A stretch of DNA of 64,000 nucleotides from Telopea speciosissima (GCF_018873765.1 NC_057925.1:47213010-47277009), one strand, 5' to 3'; shown: positions 33,903 to 44,346, counted from the first letter of the stretch. Notes: generated by a model not told the origin, from the letters alone. A program made the numbers and translations.

Positions 33903-35315
33903 CTAATGAGGGGGACTAGGGGGACTAGAGCCTACCGTAAGTACAAACTTCTTACAGAATTGAGAAAGTAACAAGAAAAAAAAGTAGACAGAGAAAAGAA
34001 GAGGGAGGTGATGGTGGACGAGAGGCGTCTTCTTTTTCTGTTTCTTGGCATTGAGTGGAACAAGACACCCCAGTCCCAATGCAGATCTCAAGACTCCCAA
34101 CACACATCTGTTTTTTCTCTTTTCTACTTCGTCTTCTTTTTGTTTCTGCTTCTTGGCATTGAGTGGAACGAGACTCCCAACGCAGATCAAGAGATTCCCA
34201 TTGCAGATCTCTCTTTGAAAACAATCTGGAACATTAATAATCCTAAGTTTCCTAGTGCTTTGACTAGGAGGATCATACATGGACGGTGCAGTAAAATTCT
34301 TTTCGAGTAAAACTTCCCCATTCTTTAAATAACATATAGGTTTTAAGCCGTAATCCAAATACCCTTTTGTGTGGATTGAGAACTGTTTCTCCCAAGAGTC
34401 TCTCACGCCGTAATCCTTCATCACCCAAATCTCAACTCGTTTACCACTGTAGATGTGACAGAGCAGACAGAGTTGTCCTCCAAGAACACAGATGTCCAAG
34501 TCTGGCGGTTCACTGTCCACAAGATGAGGCAGTAGCACCTCTCCATACCCTTCATCTTGAAGATCAAAGGAACCGATAATAGTGGAGCAAGTGTCAGGAT
34601 CCCTCTTGCGAATTCCAATCCAATGAAGAGCAGAATTTGCAAGAACCCCACAATTCTCATTACCCATGATGAGAGAGAAGGGCATATCGGCGATTCTTTT
34701 CCATAAGTTGGTTTTAAGTGAGTAGACTTGCACCTCTGAAATAAAATAGTCATATTCGGACAGTGCAATTCTTACAAGCTTGTAATCATCGGTGATGGGA
34801 TCGTAACCAAATCCATAAACAAATTCAAAATCATGGGAACAATCACTAATCTCTATTGGAGTATTAGGTATCTTATGATGCCTTCTAGTAGAAGGATTCC
34901 AAAAGAATACGGGAAAGTCTATATCATCGGCTATACAGAGTAAGCCGTTGCAAGAACCCCATATTCTAGATGAACATTCTAGAAAGTCAGGCTGATGATG
35001 ATCGAGTGTTACCAACAGTTGTTGTTCGGAAGCAACATCTAAGTCGAAAGAGTGGAGAGAATCAAAAGAGTAGAGATTATCAGAAACGAAAATAAGGTTG
35101 TTCTCGTAGTTATTTCTTGCAAGGGATCGGTTGAGATGCATCTTGATGAAAGTAGGATTAATTATAAGAGCACACCAGGGTTTGCATACGCACTTGAATC
35201 TTAGAAGAGACTTGACTGGAAGCCTAGAAAGTATCTCCACAATGATGTCCTCAGGAAGATTCTTCTTAATTTCCATTGCCTCTGCTTCGCTTATCTCCTC
35301 TTTGACATCCACCAT
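33903..35315 (-). CDS. F-box/FBA-domain protein (subfamily A) with duplicated tail
   Basis: 470 residues from ATG 35315. The upstream ATG at 35417 adds 34 residues without family similarity, so I chose the internal start, which aligns with its relatives (MVDVKEEISEAEAMEIKKN). The F-box spans about residues 18-58 (NLPEDIIVEILSRLPVKSLL). The FBA domain has WGSCNGLLCIA, FFWNPSTRRHHKIP, YGFGYDPITDDYKLVRI, HWIGIRKRD and VEIWVMKDYGVRDSWEKQFS. Relatives end shortly after VGSLVPLNAKK. Here a 108-bp in-frame tandem duplication repeats that motif (GCLVPLNAKKQKKK), and the frame then runs about 40 more residues through low-complexity and hydrophobic sequence (VYFFFLLLSQ). The likely role is SCF ubiquitin-ligase substrate receptor, provided the odd tail is tolerated. 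Confidence 0.85.
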   Translation of the reverse strand: MVDVKEEISEAEAMEIKKNLPEDIIVEILSRLPVKSLLRFKCVCKPWCALIINPTFIKMHLNRSLARNNYENNLIFVSDNLYSFDSLHSFDLDVASEQQLLVTLDHHQPDFLECSSRIWGSCNGLLCIADDIDFPVFFWNPSTRRHHKIPNTPIEISDCSHDFEFVYGFGYDPITDDYKLVRIALSEYDYFISEVQVYSLKTNLWKRIADMPFSLIMGNENCGVLANSALHWIGIRKRDPDTCSTIIGSFDLQDEGYGEVLLPHLVDSEPPDLDICVLGGQLCLLCHIYSGKRVEIWVMKDYGVRDSWEKQFSIHTKGYLDYGLKPICYLKNGEVLLEKNFTAPSMYDPPSQSTRKLRIINVPDCFQREICNGNLLICVGSLVPLNAKKQKQKEDEVEKRKNRCVLGVLRSALGLGCLVPLNAKKQKKKTPLVHHHLPLLFSVYFFFLLLSQFCKKFVLTVGSSPPSPPH

Positions 35316-36463
35316 CGCTATGGACTGGAATAGAGAGAAATATATGAGTTGAAATCTACACAACACCCATGTTTTAAACCCCTTCCAAGCCTCACCCCTA
35401 CCCCACTTCACCAACATTGAGGAAGATGAGAAACGTTAGTGAATATTGACGGATATTGAGTTTTTTTTTTTTTTTTGAGTAAACACGGATATTGAGATTT
35501 CCTTACCTCTAATTCGGATTTCCTTTAAGAGTCTCTCATTCTTTGTAAACTTTTATTTATGTAAGTTATGTATATCACATTCTTTATAGATTTCTATTTA
35601 TATAAGGCATATATATTACAGGGTTTTATCCTTTCAAGTACGGTACACACTTAGAATCTGACTGTGAAAACATGGGTAGCGACGTCTTTTGATCTTCTAA
35701 AGTGTTTGGTGGACGATTGGATTCTCAAGTACATATATGACATGTCATATCATGTCTTACTTAAATAGAAGTTTAGAAAGAATAGGAGATTGCTTGGGAA
35801 GACTGAATTAGAGGTTCGCCGAATGAGACATTCAACCGGTGAACTGACCGGATACACACCAGGCCCCGCCCTGGCCCGCTGGATGCTAATTGAACGCACC
35901 CTAGGCGGGGTGCTCGCTGGAGAGGTATAAGATCCCAGGAATGTATAGAAAAAAAATAAACAAACTAAGTAACGGGACACAAGGCTCTTATATAGCGTAG
36001 TTGGAATAACTCCTCTCCCCATTAGACTCCCAACAGAAGTAGCCCTCCCTCAAAGGATAAAGTCATTGGGTAGTGTTTGGGTACACCCATTACACACCAC
36101 AACCCAACCCAGGCCAAAGTCCAGCCGGCTAACAATCATATGCCCTATTAGTTTTGGAGTTTAGCTTGGCTATTGGATTTGGAGGTTTTATTTTTAGTTT
36201 GAGGGTTCTCTGAGGTAGTGGTATTAGCATAGGGGATCGCACATACCAGGGCATGTTTTGGCAGTTTATACCAAAAGGAGTAGAGAAGAGCTGCTAACTT
36301 AGCCCACCCACAATGGTTCCGGCTAATTTCGAGCTGATTTGGATTAGAATTGATGGACATGATATTGAACTAGTTGTATAGGGGAACGCATCAATCGGGG
36401 CCTGTTTTGACTGTTTGTCAATAGTGAGGAGAGAGGAGTTGGTCTTAGCCCACCCATGATTAG
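35316..36463. other. 5' flank and non-coding spacer
   Basis: No gene. A poly(T) tract lies at 35461-35476. 36120-36460 is paralogous to 23405-23460 and 24640-24790. Within it, a segment of about 130 bp (gtttggca/gttttgac... taccaa) is partly repeated (36190-36300 and 36340-36450). Confidence 0.5.
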
Positions 36464-36918
36464 GAATGTAAATGGATACCCGAAAATTTGAATTTGATTT
36501 GCATTCGTATTCGTTTAGGGATATCCGTATCCATTTAGGGATATTCAAATTTTTATTCAAATAATCCGAAAAAAATTTATCCAATTGGAATAAATATCGA
36601 AGTAATGATATAGAGGGTTTTTGAAGATTCAATAGGCCGGTTCTAAAGAATGAGAAAATGAGAATTATGAGACTAGAACATAGATTGAGGATGAATTGTA
36701 TCTGTTTTGTTTTGTTTTTTTTTTTTTTTTTTTTTTTTGTGGGGGGGGGGGGAGGGAGAGGAAGGTCTGAGTTACACAAGTCAGACATGTAAACGAATAG
36801 TAAAAAATCCGAATTCAATTCGCATCCATATCCATTTAGGGAATTTATATTTGACAAAGAATATCTAGATCCGATCACATTCGATCCGTATCTTATTCGT
36901 TTACATCCCCACCTACAA
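36464..36918. mobile_element. Non-autonomous DNA transposon, about 455 bp
   Basis: The ends ggaatgtaaatggatacccg and (inverted) ggggatgtaaacgaataaga form imperfect terminal repeats. Internal atccgtatccatttaggga words recur in both halves. A poly(T)/poly(G) tract lies at 36712-36752. The paralogous site near 24783 (cccaccacaatggc) is empty. The ends resemble those of the element at 44776-45036. Confidence 0.6.
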
Positions 36919-37480
36919 TGACTGACAGCTGAGAGAGGCTTTTCCCTTATTTTTATAATCAGATTGGTGCTCGAAATCACCTCAATTTCAGTTTAAATTT
37001 TGACCTGATTGGACACAATCAACCATTGTGGAGAAAACTTAAAGCATGTTTTTATAAATCGGATTGGATTAGAGAGTATCACCAATTTAGACCTAGAACT
37101 ACTGACCTCTGACTCATATTCACCTCTCACAATATCTGAGTGAAAAAACGTTTTCAGTCTTGCCAATTTCTATCTTATTTGGATTGGAATTGATGGACAC
37201 CAATCCCATTTCTGATATCAAGTATTTAAACCTTGACTTGAATTGTGGTCAATATCTGTTGACCAGATGGTTCGCTCTAGTTTTTTTAAAATTGATTGGT
37301 GTTATCATATGTGAATCAAGACCGTCTATCCAACTTCATGCTTTTCCCTTGGGACTCTGGGACAAGAATATTGGAAAGAGGTTAGAGCTCAAATCAAGGT
37401 TTAAAAATTAAAATTAATAAAAGAGCACAGGATCAATCTTCAATTCTTCACTAGTTCCAATTCAACAATCGGTTGGATCA
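36919..37480. other. Non-coding spacer, paralogous to 24.8-25.15 kb
   Basis: No gene. Collinear with the region upstream of the other subfamily A gene, so the A-gene duplication extends at least to here. Confidence 0.5.
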
Positions 37481-37763
37481 TATCGAAATGAAGAAAAAAA
37501 AATTATATTAAAATAGGACGCAAAGGAAAAGGTTTTCTTAATGTAAGTGTTCTGTCCGGGAGTGTACACATGAGCCAGACACAAGGGAATGCGAAATGAC
37601 CAGCACACCCTTTTTGGTCGATGCCTATACTTGCTCTCTCATTGGCTTGGGCACTAACGGAGGAGCCACGCTCCCAGAGTTCATTTTCGCATTTTCTTAT
37701 TCTTCAATTAGATGAAGAAAACAGAAAAAAAGGAATTTTGGAGAAGAAAACCAAAAACATCCC
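37481..37763. repeat. Fold-back arm fragment with MITE-like core
   Basis: Matches the right arm of the inverted repeat at 31608-32622 (ttttcttattcttcaattag, gatgaagaaa, ttttggagaagaaaacc) and contains gggagtgtacacatg...acgctccc, a MITE-like core. It abuts the F-box fragment that follows. Confidence 0.6.
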
Positions 37764-38470
37764 TCACGTCGTAATCCTTCATCATCCAAATATCAACATA
37801 GATGAAATAGAAGTGACAGAGCATGCAGAGTTATCCTCCAAGAACCTCAACATTCCAAGGAATCTTATAGTCCACTATGTCAGGCAGTGGCACCTTTCCA
37901 TACTCCTCATCTTTAAGGTCATAGGAAAGTGACCTGACTTCCCGTCTTGCAAATTGCAACCCAATGAAGAGTAGAATTTGCAAGAACCCCATTGTTAACG
38001 ATGACATGGAAGCACAAGTTGTCATTGATCCATCCAAATCGTGAGTTGGTGCCAAGGTGGAAAGGCATGTCACCGATCCTTCTCCATGAGTTGCTGTTAA
38101 GAGAGTATACCTTTGCCTCCGAATGCCAAGAGTCCTCATTGTGATCTCTATAAAACTGCAAAACCCTTACCAGCTTGTAATCTTCGGTGGTGGAATCATA
38201 ACCGAATCCGTATCCAAGATGGCAATTTTTTACTCTGACGAGAAGCTTTATAGGTGTAATGGCAAGCGTCTGATGCCTTCTGGTAGAAGGATTCCACAGG
38301 AATATGTCATTTCCATATTTTGTAGACATACAGAGTAAGCCATTGCAAGAACCCAATACTTCTGTTTCGGTTTCTTGATATTAAGATTTTATCGAATGAT
38401 TGAGTTCTACTGCCTCTTGTTTTTCGCAAGAATCTAAGTCTACAAAAGTAGAGATAGGAGGAATTTCTAC
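37764..38470 (-). pseudogene. F-box protein FBA-domain fragment, both ends lost
   Basis: The minus strand reads LDSCEKQEAVELNHSI, a stop, then LGSCNGLLCMS, IFLWNPSTRRHQTL, YGFGYDSTTEDYKLVRV and GVLANSTLHWVAI. After a frameshift near 37920-38000 it continues YDLKDEEYGKVPLPDIV, EVLGG and IWMMKDYDVRD, then breaks at 37764 into repeat DNA. The F-box half is missing: at 38470 the sequence switches to a gypsy gag fragment. It keeps features of subfamily A (VLANS, YDLKDEEYG). Confidence 0.8.
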
Positions 38471-38814
38471 TCTAGTCAAAAACTTCATTGACTAGAGTAA
38501 GCCAATCAACAACTTCATCAGGTGATTCATTACCTGTGAAATCAAGAATATCCCCGTTTAGCTTACGATTCCAGTCCTGCTCATGTGGAGGTTGAGGAGG
38601 GCATGGGTTTCTGGCTCGCGGTCCTCTTCCCCGAGCATGGCGCAAATCTTCATCTGCAAATCTTCATCCGCAGCTTGACATCAAAGGATAGCTGTATCGG
38701 CTTGGGCAGCATCATCGCATGTCTCAACTTTTGCAACACGGGCTGTACGTCCTCCATGGTGTGGTGCTATGAGAACAATCTTCTCTTCGTTCCGGCTTTG
38801 ATACTAAAATAGTG
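38471..38814 (-). pseudogene. Ty3/gypsy gag 5' fragment and primer-binding region
   Basis: On minus, tagtatcaaagccggaac (a decayed tggtatcagagcc primer-binding site) follows the LTR, then ATG 38757 (MEDVQPVLQKLRHAM). After an Arg/Gly-rich stretch comes LDFTGNESPDEVVDWLTLVN, the typical start of a gypsy capsid domain. It stops at the junction with the F-box fragment, where tactctagtcaa (38468) and ttgactagagta (38488) form a 12-bp perfect palindrome. Confidence 0.65.
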
Positions 38815-39568
38815 TGGATCGCTCAATAGAAGAGAGATTGAGAGCGGCAAAACGTTATCGCGTGTATTTAAGGTTGGAAGGGGTTGATATTTTATGTGGC
38901 GATGGAGGGCTTGAGAGGGCTGGTGAGATGGAGGGTAACGTGAATGGGAGAGAGAGAAGGAGAGAGGCGAGAATGAGAGGGGGAGAGGGTGGAATGGTGG
39001 AGGTGAGATGATGGAGAGGGGCTGCTGCTCTTTTGGGCCGCGGGTGGACACTCTCTTCAAGGAGAGGACAGCTCTTCAAGGCTATCGATGGGAGGCTCTT
39101 CAAGTCCTGAGGAGGCCGATCTCTTCAAGGATCGGTTGGAGCTAGGCTACACAATCAAATGGCTTTCAATCTTCTGAAATTTCATTCCATGGATGGGGAT
39201 TTAAAGCCCATAAACTGATTACAAATAAGAAGGAAAAATAGAAACTAGGAATGATGGAAGCTTTCTTAAACTATTAAAACTTGCGACCCAAGTTGCATTA
39301 CATAAGAGATCCTACGCACATATGGAAACTAGTAAATAGGAAAACAAATAATCCTATGTACATATGGAAACTAGGAAATAGGAAAGTAAATAATCTAAGA
39401 ATCTAAAAGATATGCTAGGACGCCAATGACTTGCACTCCAAGGACTGATGTGGTGCCTAGGCGAGGTAGCGAAGGCGTTGGGAAGGTTGGCGAATCCGCG
39501 TGGAGCGCCTAAGCTCTTTGGGGTAGTTGTGATCACGGTCCACCCGATCTGCCATATCGGATGCTACA
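38815..39568 (-). mobile_element. Ty3/gypsy 5' LTR, about 754 bp
   Basis: On minus it starts TGTAGCATCC at 39568 and ends directly before the primer-binding-like sequence. It contains aaatccccatccatgg and repeated ctcttcaag/cttgaagag words. No second LTR is in the window, so the element is represented only by LTR plus partial gag. Confidence 0.55.
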
Positions 39569-39714
39569 TCAATATATTAATGGTAAATAGAAAGTAGATG
39601 AGATTATATGTTGTTCTATTGGGTGATCAGCTGCTATGTCTGCTAATATCATAGTGGATTCTCATATGTTGTGTTCTTTTGGCTAGTGTCTACTAAGAGT
39701 GAAAATAAAAATAA

Positions 39715-39994
39715 AAATGTATTAAAATAGGAAGCAAAAGATAAAGTTTTCTTATGAAAGTGTTCTTTGTCTGGGAGAATGCACCTCCGCCCAGACATAG
39801 GGGAGTGCAAAATGACCACCGCGCTTTTTTTGGTCGATGCCCATACTTGCTCTCTCATTGGCCGGGGCATTGACGCAAGTGCCACGCTCCTGATAGAGTT
39901 CATTTTCTCATTTTCTTATTCTTCCATTAGATGAAGAAACAAAGAAAAAGAAATTTTGGAGAAGAAAACCAAAATATATGATAAAAGGCCAAAT
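39715..39994. repeat. Fold-back arm fragment with MITE-like core
   Basis: Another copy of the right arm of 31608-32622 (attaaaatag, gtttctta, gaagaaacaaag, tttggagaagaaaacc), with a MITE-like core at 39765-39900 (gtctgggagaatgcac...acgctcctgatagag). Confidence 0.6.
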
Positions 39995-40495
39995 TAGGGG
40001 TGCAAGTTTGGCCCTGCTGGCCCAAACTCACCCTAAGCTCGAACAGAGCCTGGGCTAAGATATTTGGCACTGAGGACGGGTTAGGGCTGGAAATTTCTGG
40101 CCTTGAGTCAGGGTCGGGTCGGGTTAGGGTTGAGACCTCGGGCTAAGTCTGGCCCAGCTTTAAGTTATACTATAAAATATATATTGATATAATATATTTA
40201 TTATAAACTTTAAACGTCACCCACTTTTTGTTATATAATATATTATATATGAAGACAATAAGGGAGATAATACATGTTATTACAGTGTTACTTTATGTAA
40301 AATAAATTGATAATTTCTCCCGGGTCCATTCCAGCCCATACATTTCCTTCCCCTCCCCATGATCATGGCCAATCAGGGTCAGGGTTGGATTTTTTTGGCC
40401 CTAAATCAAGGTCGGGCCGGAGCCCAGGTATGGAGACTTAGGATTGGGTTACGGTTCTATAAAGCCTGGCCCAACTCGACCCTGTTGCAGCCCTA
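39995..40495. mobile_element. hAT-like non-autonomous transposon, 501 bp
   Basis: The inverted ends TAGGGGTGCAA and TTGCAGCCCTA are flanked by a perfect 8-bp duplication GGCCAAAT (39987-39994 and 40496-40503). The paralogous uninserted site is at 32612-32622 (gctaaatgatgcaag). Eight-base duplications are the hAT signature. The interior has gggtcgggtcggg-type words and no transposase. Confidence 0.85.
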
Positions 40496-40503
40496 GGCCA
40501 AAT

Positions 40504-41084
40504 GATGCAAGAATGACAAAGCAAATGGAGAGCATAGCGACTACACTTTTATTTTCAGTCATATTCCATTGTATGACCAATTTTGCATTGCACAATATGT
40601 CTTGTATTTTCAATGGTTCAAAAATGTTCAAATAAGACTAAGAATATCACTCTTATTGTTGGAGGTTCAACCCAAAACCTTAAGGCATTAGGTGAAAAAT
40701 GCTTCTCAAGTACGTAAAGTAATAGAAGACCTGAACAAATGGATGTGGAAATATAAATCTATAACTTTCAACATCTCAACACTCCCTCTCATGTATAGTT
40801 TTGACATACTTAACTCTATACGAGGACAAATGATTTAGGGAGGATAACAAAGTGACATGGGCACTAATATCATGTTGGAGAGTCCAACTCAAAACCTAAT
40901 ATCAGAGGAAAAGAGCTCTCAAGTATATGAAGGCACCAAGGACCTGAGCAAACCGATGTGGAATTATATCTCTATGATTCTGAACATCTCAACACCTATT
41001 GCAAGAATATAATTATTGTATTTATATTGGATTGCATTGGCATTGATTATTCTAACTATTTTAGAGGCACTGAAATATTTGACG
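40504..41084. repeat. Dispersed repeat, copy 4 (paralogue of 32.64-33.19 kb)
   Basis: See 32640-33189. Same order and spacing. No gene. Confidence 0.65.
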
Positions 41085-41212
41085 CATACTCACTTGAACC
41101 TTTGAAGAGACTTGACTGGAAGCCTAGAAAGTATGTCCACATTGGGATCTCAAGAAGGTTCTTGGTTGGCAATGCCACTTATTTAGGAATCTTCTTCTTG
41201 TCCACCACCATG
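41085..41212 (-). pseudogene. F-box N-terminal relic
   Basis: On minus, ATG 41212 reads MVVDKKKIPK, a stop, ALPTKNLL, then in a shifted frame VDILSRLPVKSLQRFK, i.e. the first half of the F-box. The sequence diverges exactly at GCATAC (41089-41094), the same motif position where the solo LTR split the gene at 12546. The rest of the gene is absent. Confidence 0.65.
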
Positions 41213-41303
41213 GCAACAGACCATGGAGGTTTTTCCCTTCCATGTCACTCAATTAACTTTCCTCATATGTGATGTGGAGGGGTAGGGATGGGACTTGGCT
41301 CCT

Positions 41304-41464
41304 ATGCAACACTCTGCCCGGGCTGCACATGCAGCGCTGGACAGAGTGAGGCTCGAAAAGACCGCCTCACCCCTGCCTGAGCGCCTTGTCCGAATAGGGG
41401 TGAGGCAGTCTTTTCACGCCTCACTCTGTCCGACGCTGCACATGCAGCCCAGGCAAGGTGCTGG
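41304..41464. mobile_element. MITE, about 160 bp, long fold-back
   Basis: The arms caacactctgcccgggctgc and (inverted) cagcaccttgcctgggctgc continue into paired gctgcacatgcagcgctgga and ctctgtccgacgctgcacat. The centre has gaggcggtctttt-type sequence. Same family as 2525-2684. Confidence 0.8.
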
Positions 41465-41904
41465 ATAAAATCTTTTTCAGTAGGGATGGGGCTTGGAAGG
41501 GGTTCAAAACATAGAGGATTTATTTTTTTTACCTTGAACATCAGCGGCAATAAGGATTGGACGCTAAAATGGAACAGAGGTGCGGAGAGTCATGATTACT
41601 ATGCTGGAAGAAGAAGAAGAAGAATAGACAAATTTTAAGGATGAGGAAATGGAAAATGGAAAGAAACTTAGACCAATGGTAAACGATTATCAGTTGTATA
41701 GATCTGAAGAAAAAGAGATGAAAGCCAGTGCTTGTCTGTTTTCACTTATTACATGGTCTCCCGTTGAAGGCTTGATGGTGAATCGATCCCACTATGGAAC
41801 TATGGGAGGATTCTATCATTGGTGATGGCATTCAGAACAGATATATTTATATATAGTCCATGGAAAGTCAAACCCAGAAAAAGAAGATTTGTTTTGTAAG
41901 TCTT
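41465..41904. other. Non-coding spacer
   Basis: No gene. A short (gaa)n lies at 41609-41622. The paralogous block with 26.4 kb begins near 41897. Confidence 0.5.
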
Positions 41905-42058
41905 AAAATTTCAACAACAAAAATCCTCACCAGTAAAGGCAACAGACAAAGCTTTACTAGAATTCCTCAAACCGAAATATAAAGAGCATTCCAGTGCACA
42001 AGGCTCCCTTGGAGCAGTTCTATGCAACTTCTCTTGCACATTCTCAGATAGATGACCA
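41905..42058 (-). pseudogene. Unidentified coding-like segment, copy 2
   Basis: The minus strand reads GHLSENVQEKLHRTAPREPC, then SLYFGLRNSSKALSVAFTGE and DFCC followed by a stop. Homologous to 26431-26590, where the stop is absent. Unknown family. Confidence 0.4.
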
Positions 42059-42239
42059 GTCCACATGTATTTACTTGAAATTTTAATGGGATGGAATGCT
42101 AAGCTCTCTCTCTCTCTCTCTTTTATGCATGCAAAGAGACAGATATGAATTGCAATGTTTGCAACAATTGATTTTTGTGAACTAAAGGTTTAGGAGTGGA
42201 AGTCTAAGCTGAACCCAACTTACACAACTCGTATTTGAG

Positions 42240-42425
42240 CCCTTTATCCTCTCAATTTGCCTGTCCGTACTTGACGTCAAGTACATCTAACAGAGGGGAT
42301 GAAAATGACTATTCTACCCCCTGCCCAAACACACTGCCCGAGATGGGGTCCACATGGGGTCCACCTCCCTCTATTAGATGTACTTGACCTCAAGTATGGG
42401 TAGGCAAATTAAGAGGATAAAAATC
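42240..42425. mobile_element. MITE, about 185 bp, with paralogous empty site
   Basis: The left end tttatcctctcaatttgcct and the right end (inverted) tttatcctcttaatttgcct match. An inner pair, gtacttgacgtcaagtacat, is itself palindromic. The paralogous spacer near 26770 (tatttgaggccgcccccc) lacks it. Poly(C) follows at 42426-42436. Confidence 0.8.
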
Positions 42426-43068
42426 CCCCCCCCCCTTCCCCCTTCCCAGCACAAAAAAGGTCAGCTTCTCTTTCATAAACTTTCAATACAAAGGGATACA
42501 GGACAATAGATAAAACTCAAAATATACCTACTCTAGACTACTTTGGGTTTGGCTTCAAGATTTCTATTCCTGCAGCCCATGTATGTATGTAAGGAAAAAT
42601 CTACAATTAGCCTATAAGTGGCCAGCTTTCCTCTCTCCACACACATAATGCCAATTCAGCATATAAATAATATACAAATTTCACTATGTTCAGCAAGGAA
42701 TTCTTATAAGTGCAGCTTCTCCCCTCTAATGTGTCATCTAACAAGGAAAATAAGCATTATTCCAAAAGTACATGCAGCGGCCAATTCAAGTCTTCACTCT
42801 ACTTGTCCTTCAATTTGAAGGCAAGCAACTTAAAACTTGATGCAAGAATGGAAGACTCATCCATTGGAGTTTTATAGATGAAACAACAATTATTCAGGAC
42901 GCAAGGGTGCAAATACACCAAAAAAAAACAAAAAACAAAAAACAAAAAAAGAAATTGGAGGAAACAACTGTAAATATATATTGAAATAGGAACTTGAAGT
43001 GTAAATCTTCTCCACCAATTACAAGTCAATAATTAATATTATATTATATCATTACCTCTGTTTGTTTG
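42426..43068. other. 3' flank of the subfamily B gene
   Basis: No gene. Collinear with 26800-27800 apart from indels. 42903-42950 is an A-rich tract. Confidence 0.5.
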
Positions 43069-44286
43069 TTATTCTTCCTTTTCTTCTATTTCAGATCCAC
43101 CTTTGACGTCGAGTGAAACGAGACTCCCAATGCAGATCTCTATTTCAATCCTATACCAAGAACTTGTTATAGTCTCTGTTTCAAAACAAATCCTAAGATT
43201 CTTAAACGTTCCTCTACGAGTATCATAGAGAACCAGAAAGTGGGGTTCATTCAGGAACCATGATCCCTTGAGTATAATTATACCCTTCTTTGTATAGCAT
43301 ACAGGCCTGATGATGTACAAAAGATTTGATGGTTGTTTAAACGAAAACTGTTTCACCCAAGAGTCTCTCACACCATATTCCTTCATCACCCAAATCTCAA
43401 TATGGTCTTGGAAGAAGTCACGGACTATACAGAGTTGTTCTCCAAGAACATCGATATTCGTATAAAACGAATCGTCCTCTTCAAAGTTGGGCATTGGCAA
43501 CTCTCCAAACTCCTCATTTTTAAGGTCTAAGAAAATGACAAACCTGGATCCTGTCTCGCGATATACATCCCAATGAAGAACAGAATTTGCAAGAACCCCA
43601 TATTCATAATTAATGCAGAGCTGAAAGGGCATGTTTGCGGGAATGTGTGCGATCCTTCTCCATGAGTTGGTGCTCAGTGTGTAGATCTTCACCTCCGTAT
43701 CATCAATTTCAACTTCTTCCTGTACAATCCTTACTAACTTGTAATCGTCGGTTGCAGGATCGTAACCAAATCCGTATCCAAAGTGATACACGGTTTTCAG
43801 GGGAATCTCTATAGGTGTAGTAGGTAGCTTCTTCTGCTTTCTTGTAGAAGGATTCCAGAGGAATATTATGTCCAAATAGTATTGGTGAGAACAGGTTGTG
43901 ATATACTTGGATATACAGAGTAAGCCGTTGCAAGAACCCAAAATTTGGGTTTCGTAAATTGGAGACTTGAGTGGATGATCGAGTTCTATCGTCTTTTGTT
44001 GTTCGCAAGAATTTAGGTCGACAGAATTTTGGTCGATAGAATGAAGATTTTTGTGGTCTGAGAAAATGAGACTGAGGTTGTTATTGGTTGCAAGGGATCG
44101 GTTGAGGTGAGTTTTGATGAAACCAGGATCGGATATTAGAACACACCAGAGTTTGGATACACACCTGAATCTTAAAAGAGACTTGACTGTAAGCCTTAAA
44201 AGTATATCCACGATGAGGTCCTCAGGGAGGTTCATGGATGGCATGGTATTCTCTTCGCTCATATTCTTGTTCTTGACGTCCGCCAT
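43069..44286 (-). CDS. F-box/FBA-domain protein (subfamily B), intact
   Basis: 405 residues, single exon, ATG 44286 in a good context (ccATGGcg). The F-box spans about residues 19-60 (NLPEDLIVDILLRLTVKSLL, then RFRCVSKLWCVLI). The FBA domain has LGSCNGLLCISK (116-127), IFLWNPSTRKQKKLP, YGFGYDPATDDYKLVRI, VLHWDVYRETGSRF and IEIWVMKEYGVRDSWVKQFS. The end is IGSLVSLDVKGGSE. Length and order match the family and there are no frame defects. It is the functional-looking sister of the pseudogene at 27813-29016. The predicted role is SCF E3 ubiquitin-ligase substrate receptor; the target is unknown. A TATA-like element lies about 65 bp upstream. Confidence 0.92.
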   Translation of the reverse strand: MADVKNKNMSEENTMPSMNLPEDLIVDILLRLTVKSLLRFRCVSKLWCVLISDPGFIKTHLNRSLATNNNLSLIFSDHKNLHSIDQNSVDLNSCEQQKTIELDHPLKSPIYETQILGSCNGLLCISKYITTCSHQYYLDIIFLWNPSTRKQKKLPTTPIEIPLKTVYHFGYGFGYDPATDDYKLVRIVQEEVEIDDTEVKIYTLSTNSWRRIAHIPANMPFQLCINYEYGVLANSVLHWDVYRETGSRFVIFLDLKNEEFGELPMPNFEEDDSFYTNIDVLGEQLCIVRDFFQDHIEIWVMKEYGVRDSWVKQFSFKQPSNLLYIIRPVCYTKKGIIILKGSWFLNEPHFLVLYDTRRGTFKNLRICFETETITSSWYRIEIEICIGSLVSLDVKGGSEIEEKEE

Positions 44287-44346
44287 GGCCAGGGAAGGTT
44301 TTTCTTCAGAGAGAAAAGAAAGACGAAAGACAATTGGATCCTTTTA

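Noticed and set aside
35316..35417. Upstream ATG extending the subfamily A F-box protein by 34 residues
   Set aside because: The extension has no counterpart in the other family members, whose start aligns with ATG 35315.
35800..35930. GC-rich segment with ggccccgccc and ggcggggtg words as a MITE
   Set aside because: The inverted words are short and the ends do not pair.
41085..41100. gtgagtatgc after the F-box relic as an intron donor
   Set aside because: Intact relatives have gtgcgtatgc here and are read straight through, so it is a single substitution rather than a splice site.
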